Source: Plantactinospora alkalitolerans
GTDB taxonomy: Bacteria > Actinomycetota > Actinomycetes > Mycobacteriales > Micromonosporaceae
Direction: 5' to 3'
Assembly: GCF_015690345.1 (NCBI RefSeq)
Contig: NZ_JADPUN010000185.1
Span: forward strand, 1-64,000
DNA: 64,000 nucleotides
The position numbers and the translations under genes were made by a program. Every line of letters starts with the position of its first letter. The stretch's first letter is position 1. The notes beneath the pieces were generated by a model, which had not been told where the DNA came from, searched no databases, and worked only from the letters and a program-made list of their open reading frames with translations. Of this stretch, positions 58,629 to 64,000 are shown one piece after another.

Positions 58629-58961
58629 ATGTCCGTCCTTCACCGCACTCGAACCGCACCGACAGATCCCGCGGTCACCGCTTCGCGGGTCCCGGACGTT
58701 CCCACCGCGACACCGGCGAGCGGGTCGGCCCGGATCCGGCTCGGACCCGCCTGGCTCCGTGTCTGTGCCGTAGGGGTCACCTCGGCGGTTCTTCTCGTCT
58801 TCATGATGCAGAACACCCGCGAGGTCGAGGTCACCTTCCTGTGGATGCACGGCACGCTGGCGCTGGCGCTGGCGTTGCTGATCGCTGGCGTCGGTATGGC
58901 CATCCTGGCCATGGTGGTCGGCGCCGTGCGTCTCACCCGGCTGGACCGCCGGCGTCACTGA
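58629..58961 (+). CDS. LapA-domain (DUF1049) membrane protein
   Basis: A 110-aa protein with a polar N-terminus and two membrane helices (VCAVGVTSAVLLVFMMQNTR and LALALALLIAGVGMAILAMV). The segment MMQNTREVEVTFLWMHG between them is the LapA/DUF1049 signature. In other bacteria LapA works with LapB in envelope lipid quality control; in actinomycetes the role is unknown. ATG 58629 has GGGGAG. Confidence 0.88.
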   Translation: MSVLHRTRTAPTDPAVTASRVPDVPTATPASGSARIRLGPAWLRVCAVGVTSAVLLVFMMQNTREVEVTFLWMHGTLALALALLIAGVGMAILAMVVGAVRLTRLDRRRH

Positions 58962-59095
58962 TCCGCGCCGCGCGGACAGCCCACGAACTGGCTTGGATAC
59001 CTTGCGTGTCCCGATCGCAGGCCCGAGCCGATCCGACGTGATGACGCCAGCCGATCCAGGCTGCCGCCCCACGAGACGAACCGAAGGGACATCCC

Positions 59096-59278
59096 ATGCA
59101 CATCGACAAAGCCGACATCCTCGCATCGCTGCGGTCCAGAGGGCTGCATGCCAGGGCCGCCTGGGTCGACCGGGAACTGCCCACGATGGTCGACACACAC
59201 AAGCACGGGTCGCTGCTCCGGATGCTCGGCGTCGACCCCGCCAGGGCACCCGACACGGTCGGATCGGCGCAGCGCTGA
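59096..59278 (+). CDS. Small conserved-looking protein, 60 aa
   Basis: MHIDKADILASLRSRGLHAR is followed by AAWVDRELPTMVDTHKHGSL and ends LGVDPARAPDTVGSAQR. It is soluble and mostly helical. The ribosome site AAGGGAC and the codon bias support expression. No family is recognised; it is not clearly linked to its neighbours. Confidence 0.6.
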   Translation: MHIDKADILASLRSRGLHARAAWVDRELPTMVDTHKHGSLLRMLGVDPARAPDTVGSAQR

Positions 59279-59339
59279 ACTGCCGCGGAGCCGTCCGGGG
59301 CACCACCAGCCGTCGTCAGCAGGCCGACACCTCCGGCCG

Positions 59340-59368
59340 CGGGCCCGGAGGACAAACCCTCGGGCCCG
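59340..59368. terminator. Terminator hairpin between convergent genes
   Basis: CGGGCCCG (59340-59347) and its inverted copy (59361-59368), with partial inner pairing, between the 60-aa gene and the alpha/beta-hydrolase gene. Confidence 0.55.
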
Positions 59369-59395
59369 CGCCGGACGCCACCGGGGCCGCGAAGG

Positions 59396-60235
59396 TCAGG
59401 CCGGTGTCGTCTCCAGGTGTGTCGTGTCGTGCTTGGTCGCCCACCCGAGGGCGTAGTCGGCCACCGCCTCCCAACCCGGCACTCCGATGGTGAAGTGCGG
59501 TCGGTGGGGAAACACCTTGTAGTCCGTGATCGCGGACGACCTGTCGTACCGCCGGTAGTTCTCCCGATTGAGTGCCGGGGGAGCGGTGTGGTCGCTGCCA
59601 CCGGCGATGATCAGCAGCGGCGCCCTCGTACCGTTGCGGAGATTGACCTTGGTGGCCGGGTGGGGGAGCAGGTTGGCGGTCGCGGCCTGCCACAGCGGGC
59701 GTCCGCTGCTCGGCACGTGGTAGCGGTGGTAGGCGGCCATCGACGCCGCCTCGTCCGAAGTGTTGGTGAACCCGTAGTGCCACTGCTTCGGGCTCAAGGT
59801 CACCGTGCGTCCCCGGTTGGCGGGGTTGCCCAGCACGGGGAACGCGGCCCGCAGGCTGGAGAGGGACAGCCTGAATACCCCCTTCACCGGGGCTGGGGCG
59901 ATCGCGACCCCGGCGTGACCCAGCCCCCGGTCCAGCAGGATCTGCACCAGTACACCGCCGAAGGAGTGCCCGATGAGGACCGGCGGCGTACGCATGCCGC
60001 GGATGATGTTCTCGTAGTGCTCGGCCACCTCCGCGACGCCCACCCCGTTCATGGCCGACGGATCCGCCCGGAGGGCCTTGACCTCTCCATCCATGCCCGG
60101 CCAGGCGGGAGCGATCACTCGGTGGCCGGCCTTGGAGTAGCGGTCGATCCAGTACTCCCAGGCCCGGGGGTTCAGCCACAGCCCATGGATGAGCACGATG
60201 GTGCTCCGACCGTCGGGGGAGTTGGCGCTGCTCAT
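59396..60235 (-). CDS. Alpha/beta-fold hydrolase
   Basis: A 279-aa hydrolase. The oxyanion region is VLIHGLWLNPRAWEYW, the nucleophile elbow VLIGHSFGGVLVQ (Ser near residue 97), and the late acid and His are in IIAGGSDHTAPP and HRPHFTIGVPGW. No signal peptide. Family members cleave esters or act as lactonases or perhydrolases; the substrate is unknown. ATG 60235 (MSSANSPDGRS) has AGGGG. It lies 103 bp downstream of the sigma-like gene on the same strand and may be cotranscribed with it. Confidence 0.9.
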   Translation of the reverse strand: MSSANSPDGRSTIVLIHGLWLNPRAWEYWIDRYSKAGHRVIAPAWPGMDGEVKALRADPSAMNGVGVAEVAEHYENIIRGMRTPPVLIGHSFGGVLVQILLDRGLGHAGVAIAPAPVKGVFRLSLSSLRAAFPVLGNPANRGRTVTLSPKQWHYGFTNTSDEAASMAAYHRYHVPSSGRPLWQAATANLLPHPATKVNLRNGTRAPLLIIAGGSDHTAPPALNRENYRRYDRSSAITDYKVFPHRPHFTIGVPGWEAVADYALGWATKHDTTHLETTPA

Positions 60236-60338
60236 GTCGGTACCCCTGTCTGATGTTGGTTCGTGATCGACCCGTACGGGCGGCGTCGACGCGCCGGGCG
60301 GCCCGGCCCGCTCATTCGGACGCTTTCCGGCACGGTCA

Positions 60339-60758
60339 CTACAGGCCGGGTGGAAGTGTGGAACCCGGGTCGGCGTAGGCATCGGGTGCCCGGAGCGTGG
60401 CCACCAGGTCACGACCAAGGTGTCCGGGGTAGCCGGTGCCGGCTGCCGGCTGCCGGTGGCCGAGTTCGCGGGCCTGGTCGCCGGCGCGACGGGCGGCGAT
60501 GGCAGTGACCCAGCCGAGCACGTCGTCGTGCCGCGCCTGGGATACCGGCGCGAGCCGCCATACCTCGACGAAGACCGCACGGGTCACCGGCACGGCGCGC
60601 GCCGAACTGCCGAGGCTCTCGCGGACCTGGGCGAAGACGGGGCGGACGAGGTGGCGGTAGAGACGGCCGAAGGCGGCCTCGTCCCGTTCGGCGATCCGTT
60701 TGACGAGATCACTCAAGGATTCGGCGGCGGGCGGAATGTAGCTGGATGGGATAGGCAT
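60339..60758 (-). CDS. ECF-sigma-like protein with region 2 only
   Basis: A 139-aa protein. LSDLVKRIAERDEAAFGRLY and LVRPVFAQVRESLG, then TRAVFVEVWRLAPV and VLGWVTAIAARRAGDQAREL follow the pattern of sigma region 2 of SigK/SigL-type ECF factors. Region 4, which should add about 60 residues and bind the -35 element, is missing; the tail (GTGYPGHLGRDLVATLRAPD) is unrelated. It is either a degenerate sigma factor or a regulator that competes for RNA polymerase. ATG 60758 has GGAG. No anti-sigma gene is beside it. Confidence 0.75.
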   Translation of the reverse strand: MPIPSSYIPPAAESLSDLVKRIAERDEAAFGRLYRHLVRPVFAQVRESLGSSARAVPVTRAVFVEVWRLAPVSQARHDDVLGWVTAIAARRAGDQARELGHRQPAAGTGYPGHLGRDLVATLRAPDAYADPGSTLPPGL

Positions 60759-61154
60759 CCGAAGCTCCGGTGGTGTGCCTGTGGTCAGGGCACCGCCAAG
60801 GACTGGAGCGGCTGTGTCGCGCGATCACACTATGGCACCGATGACCCACGGACGACGACGCCGGATCTGGCTATTCGCAGCAACGCGTGCTTTTCGCCTA
60901 TCCAGGACACGTCGTGGGGAACCTCCTGGTCAGCCAGCACAGGCCGGCTACCACTGGGCAGTGGTCCAGGAGTACGCTGACGCCGCGGTTGCTCCGGACC
61001 CTGGCGACGTGCCCTAGTGTCGATCGCCTGGAGGAGCTGTGCGCGTCATCGTTTCGATCATCGCGCCCGTCCCCACGACCGCCCGGCATCACCACAGCTC
61101 ACCGGATACATTCGGCCGCTGCACCGTCCGAGGCGGCAGCGACGCCGTGACGCC
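60759..61154. other. Divergent intergenic region, no clear gene
   Basis: 396 bp between the sigma-like gene and the first GAF-ANTAR gene. Several frames of 60-90 codons cross it, but their composition is random-looking and no ribosome site stands out. The promoters of both genes should be here; a TACGCT hexamer lies near 60975. Confidence 0.4.
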
Positions 61155-61892
61155 GTGAGCAGTGACCGGGTCGTCCGGGTCTGGGCCGAGGTGGGGCGGC
61201 AGGCCGAGGGCAACCCGATGTCCGTGGCGCACGTGTGTGCGGCGGCCGTCGTCGGGGTGGGGGTGGATGGGGCCGGCGTGACGGTGATGGTCAGCCCTGC
61301 GGTACGGGATTCGGTGCACGCCACCGACCACGTGGCGGGCGAACTCGAAGAGTGGCAGCTGACCTTCGGCGAAGGCCCCTGCGTCGACGCGTTCGCCGTG
61401 GGCGGCCCGGTCCTGGTCGTGGACCTCGGTTCACCGGACTTCCTGGCCCGCTGGCCGGCGTTCACCCCGGCGGCATTGAACAGCGGCGTGGGTGCGCTGT
61501 TCGCGCTGCCCGTACAGGTCGGCGCGATCCGGCTGGGCGTGCTCGACCTCTACCGCGTCCGACCGGGCCCACTGAGTCCTGCCGAACTCGCGGACGCGTT
61601 GGCGTTCGCGGACGCCGCCGGCACGCTGCTGTTCGACGAGGCGGGTATCCGGCCGACCACGGTTGCCGTGGCCGGGCAGGGCGACGACCCGACCGCCCAC
61701 CACGCTCAGGTGTACCAGGCCACCGGAATGCTCCTGGTGCAGCTCGGGAGCAGCGCCGAGGCGGCCTTCGCCCGACTTCGGGCCTACGCCTACGCCCACG
61801 ACCGACGACTCGGCGACGTCGCCCGCGACGTGGTGGAGCGCCGGCTGCGCCTCCGGCCCGATCCGCCAGGGGACGACGATGACGGACGATGA
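61155..61892 (+). CDS. GAF-ANTAR regulator
   Basis: A 245-aa protein with a GAF sensor (about residues 10-165: GEGPCVDAFAVGGPVLVVDL) and a C-terminal ANTAR RNA-binding domain (HAQVYQATGMLLVQLGSSAE, ARLRAYAYAHDRRLGDVARD). ANTAR proteins bind paired hairpins in nascent RNA and prevent termination. Start GTG 61155 (VSSDRVVRVW) was chosen because the region before it is not GAF-like; it is uncertain. A second GAF-ANTAR gene follows 85 bp later. Confidence 0.85.
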   Translation: MSSDRVVRVWAEVGRQAEGNPMSVAHVCAAAVVGVGVDGAGVTVMVSPAVRDSVHATDHVAGELEEWQLTFGEGPCVDAFAVGGPVLVVDLGSPDFLARWPAFTPAALNSGVGALFALPVQVGAIRLGVLDLYRVRPGPLSPAELADALAFADAAGTLLFDEAGIRPTTVAVAGQGDDPTAHHAQVYQATGMLLVQLGSSAEAAFARLRAYAYAHDRRLGDVARDVVERRLRLRPDPPGDDDDGR

Positions 61893-61977
61893 CGCCCTGC
61901 CAGCCCACCGTCCACGGCGTGCGATCACCACTCGCTGGCGCCCGCGTCGAGCACAACCGTGATGAGGGAGAACGGGC

Positions 61978-62679
61978 ATGAGTGAGCGGCAACTGACCGA
62001 GGCGTTCGTCGAACTGGCCGACACCCTCGTCGACGACTTCGACATGATGGACTTCCTGCACCAGGTGACGGTCAGGTGCGCCCAGGTGCTCGACGTGTCG
62101 GCGGCCGGGGTGCTGCTGACCGACCAGCGAGGTGTACTGCGCGTGGTGGCCGCCTCGACCGAACAGACGCGGCTGCTGGAACTGCTCCAGTTGCAGACCG
62201 ACGAGGGGCCCTGCCCGGAGTGCTTCCACACCGGGCGGCCGATCGCGGTCGCCGACCTGTCCACCACCACCAGCCGCTGGCCCCGCTTCACCGCTGAGGC
62301 CCGGCGGAGCGGCTTCGCCTCCGTCCACGCCCTGCCGATGCGGCTGCGCACCGAGGTCATCGGAGCGCTCAACCTGTTCGGGGTCGAACCCGGTGCTCTG
62401 GACGAGAACACCATCCGACTGGGACAGGCCCTGGCCGACGTGGCAACCATCGGGCTCCTCCAGGCACGAGCCATCCGACACCGCGAAACACTCGCCGAAC
62501 AGCTGCAAACCGCGCTCAACAGCCGGATCGTCATCGAACAGGCCAAGGGCGTCGTCGCCGAACGCCGCAAGATCGACGTGGACCAGTCGTTCATCCTGCT
62601 CCGCAGTGCCGCCCGTACCAGCAATCGTCGGCTGTCCGAACTCGCCCGCGCCGTCATCGACGGATCAGCAATCGTCTGA
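61978..62679 (+). CDS. GAF-ANTAR regulator
   Basis: A 233-aa protein with GAF domain (residues 15-160: VTVRCAQVLDVSAAGVLLTD, TDEGPCPECFHTGRPIAVAD) and ANTAR domain (175-230: ALNSRIVIEQAKGVVAERRK, then FILLRSAARTSNRRLSELAR). The ANTAR IEQAKG motif is kept here, unlike the YQATG version in the preceding protein. It probably acts as a ligand-controlled antiterminator. ATG 61978 follows GGGAGAACGG. It could share targets or a transcript with the first GAF-ANTAR gene. Confidence 0.92.
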   Translation: MSERQLTEAFVELADTLVDDFDMMDFLHQVTVRCAQVLDVSAAGVLLTDQRGVLRVVAASTEQTRLLELLQLQTDEGPCPECFHTGRPIAVADLSTTTSRWPRFTAEARRSGFASVHALPMRLRTEVIGALNLFGVEPGALDENTIRLGQALADVATIGLLQARAIRHRETLAEQLQTALNSRIVIEQAKGVVAERRKIDVDQSFILLRSAARTSNRRLSELARAVIDGSAIV

Positions 62680-62833
62680 CCCACCCCACCCGGTGCGAAT
62701 CAGGTGCCGCATGGCGCCGGCGCCTGATCCGCACCCGAAAAACGGAGACAATGGTCGACAACCACAACATTTCTGCGCCCCGGCACGGTCCCGGTCCACG
62801 CGTTCCAGTCGATCCCGCCGATCGGCCGTCCGC

Positions 62834-63838
62834 GTGAGGGTAGCCCTGCTGGGACCGGTGGCCTGGCGTACGCCGCCACACCACTACGGACCGTGGGAGC
62901 AGGTGACCGGTCTGCTTGCCGATGGCCTGGCCGCCCACGGTGTGGATGTGACGCTGTTCGCCACGCTCGACTCCGTCACCTCCGCCGCGCTCGACGGCGT
63001 ATGCGCACGCGGCTACGCCGACGATCCGACCATGGACGGGCGGGTCTGGGAGGCGATGCACGTCGGCCACGCCCTGGCCCGGTCGGCGGAGTTCGACCTC
63101 GTGCACAACCATCTCGACTGGCTGCCGCTGGCCCTCGCCCAGCATTGCCGGGCCCCAATGGTAACCACCATCCACGGCTTCTCCGGCCCGAAGATCCTGC
63201 CCGCCTACGAGACCGCCCGGTCGGCGTACGTCTCCATCTCCGACGCCGACCGCGTCGCCGGGCTCGATTACCTCGCCACGGTGTACCACGGGATCGACCT
63301 CGGCGGGCTGCCGTTCGCCCCCGACGGAGGCCCGGGGCTCGTCGCCTTCGGCCGGATCCATCCGGACAAGGGCACCCACACCGCCATCGAGATCGCGCGG
63401 CGGGCCGACCGGCCGCTGACCATCTGCGGGATCGTCCAGGACGAGCGGTACTTCACCGAGGAGGTCCTTCCGCACGTCGACGGTGAACGGGTCGTCTTCC
63501 TCGGCCCGGTCGGCCCGGAACGCCGTGGCCGGATCCTCGGTGCCAGTGCGGCCCTGCTGCACCCGATCGCCTTCGCCGAGCCCTTCGGGCTGTCGGTGGT
63601 GGAGTCGATGGCGTGCGGGACGCCGGTGGTGGCGTACCGGCGCGGATCCATGCCGGAGGTCGTCGACGAGGGTGTGACGGGCTTCCTCGTGGATACCTTG
63701 GAGGAGGCCGCCGAGGCCGTCGCCCGGATCGCGACGATTGACCGGGGAGGTTGCCGGGACCGTGCCCGGGAGCGCTTCAACGCCGACCGCATGGTGACCG
63801 ACTACCTGCGCGTGTACCGCGAGGTCCTGCGCCGGTAA
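62834..63838 (+). CDS. GT4-family glycosyltransferase
   Basis: A 334-aa GT-B enzyme. The N-terminal domain starts VRVALLGPVAWRTPPHHYGP and has the substrate loop LVHNHLDWLPLAL; the nucleotide-sugar domain has LVAFGRIHPDKGTHTAIEIA and the C-terminal Glu motif HPIAFAEPFGLSVVESMACG. It should transfer a sugar from a UDP- or GDP-sugar to a small acceptor or lipid. GTG 62834 is used; its ribosome site is weak. No partner gene is near; the last 160 bp of the window after it show no gene. Confidence 0.9.
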   Translation: MRVALLGPVAWRTPPHHYGPWEQVTGLLADGLAAHGVDVTLFATLDSVTSAALDGVCARGYADDPTMDGRVWEAMHVGHALARSAEFDLVHNHLDWLPLALAQHCRAPMVTTIHGFSGPKILPAYETARSAYVSISDADRVAGLDYLATVYHGIDLGGLPFAPDGGPGLVAFGRIHPDKGTHTAIEIARRADRPLTICGIVQDERYFTEEVLPHVDGERVVFLGPVGPERRGRILGASAALLHPIAFAEPFGLSVVESMACGTPVVAYRRGSMPEVVDEGVTGFLVDTLEEAAEAVARIATIDRGGCRDRARERFNADRMVTDYLRVYREVLRR

Positions 63839-64000
63839 CCGATGCTGATACTGTCGGGCAGTCGATGGCTCTCCGAGGGTCCGGCGTAGGTTCCCGACCG
63901 GTCAGATCCCGCAGAGGCGGTGGCCTCGGTGAACCCCGTTCCGCCCGCCACACACGCTGGTCGGGTGAGCGCCATTATCGCGTGAGGTCCGCCACCGCCC

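Noticed and set aside
60775-61017. 80-codon plus-strand ORF in the gap before the first GAF-ANTAR gene.
   Set aside because: No ribosome site, biased composition and no family resemblance; treated as non-coding.

Overview
The window is very GC-rich DNA with actinomycete codon use, frequent GTG starts, strong AGGAGG-type or absent ribosome sites, and typical actinobacterial families (GAF-ANTAR, WYL, HxlR, DUF1062, DUF6351, DUF6886, PIG-L, TerD-like, Pls-type synthetase). It looks like a chromosomal segment of a Micromonosporaceae-type bacterium; the genus is inference. No insertion sequence, phage gene, CRISPR array or replication origin was seen. About 61 protein genes are called, nearly all intact.

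Layout. 0.1-10.3 kb: small metabolic and regulatory units (transglutaminase-like protein; dehydrogenase and IlvD/Edd dehydratase divergent pair; LysR and serine hydrolase divergent pair; TetR plus glycosidase-like protein; SDR and HxlR divergent pair; a half-size MFS protein). 10.4-12.1 kb: S-adenosylhomocysteine hydrolase under an SAH riboswitch whose P1 helix overlaps a terminator. 12.1-14.0 kb: a compact minus-strand operon of a CRP/FNR sensor, a nucleotidyltransferase and a membrane-anchored coiled-coil protein. 14.2-25.2 kb: lipoprotein, phosphatase-like protein, CPBP protease, a DrrAB-type exporter, NmrA/AraC pair, ArsR-SRPBCC-DinB-like operon with two operators, and a XRE/cupin-decarboxylase-HAD operon. 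25.3-34.1 kb: TetR with Gfo/Idh/MocA and quinone-reductase genes, DUF1062, a secreted esterase, and a two-subunit molybdenum hydroxylase resembling nicotinate dehydrogenase. 34.2-42.3 kb: 2H-phosphoesterase-like gene, WYL regulator with a second ABC exporter, and a tight four-gene operon (adenylating enzyme, small unknown protein, GNAT-like protein, nitroreductase-like protein) that could be a small biosynthetic unit. 42.3-51.1 kb: hypothetical genes, PIG-L deacetylase, an abnormal tRNA-Lys-like gene with a 60-nt anticodon loop, a TerD-like protein and two secreted hydrolases. 51.3-56.7 kb: an EctB-like aminotransferase translationally coupled to a Pls-type membrane peptide synthetase, most simply a poly(2,4-diaminobutyrate) pathway. 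56.9-63.8 kb: GT39-type membrane protein, LapA-like protein, alpha/beta hydrolase with a sigma-region-2-only protein, two GAF-ANTAR proteins and a GT4 glycosyltransferase.

Two regulatory themes recur. Many genes, especially regulators, carry a TANNNT hexamer 6-7 nt before an ATG or GTG and no ribosome site, which points to leaderless mRNAs. Regulator genes often have a palindrome in the adjacent promoter, giving testable autoregulatory circuits. The most unusual objects are the tRNA-like gene at 44568-44695, the aminotransferase-Pls pair, the CRP-nucleotidyltransferase operon and the four-gene operon at 38186-42290.
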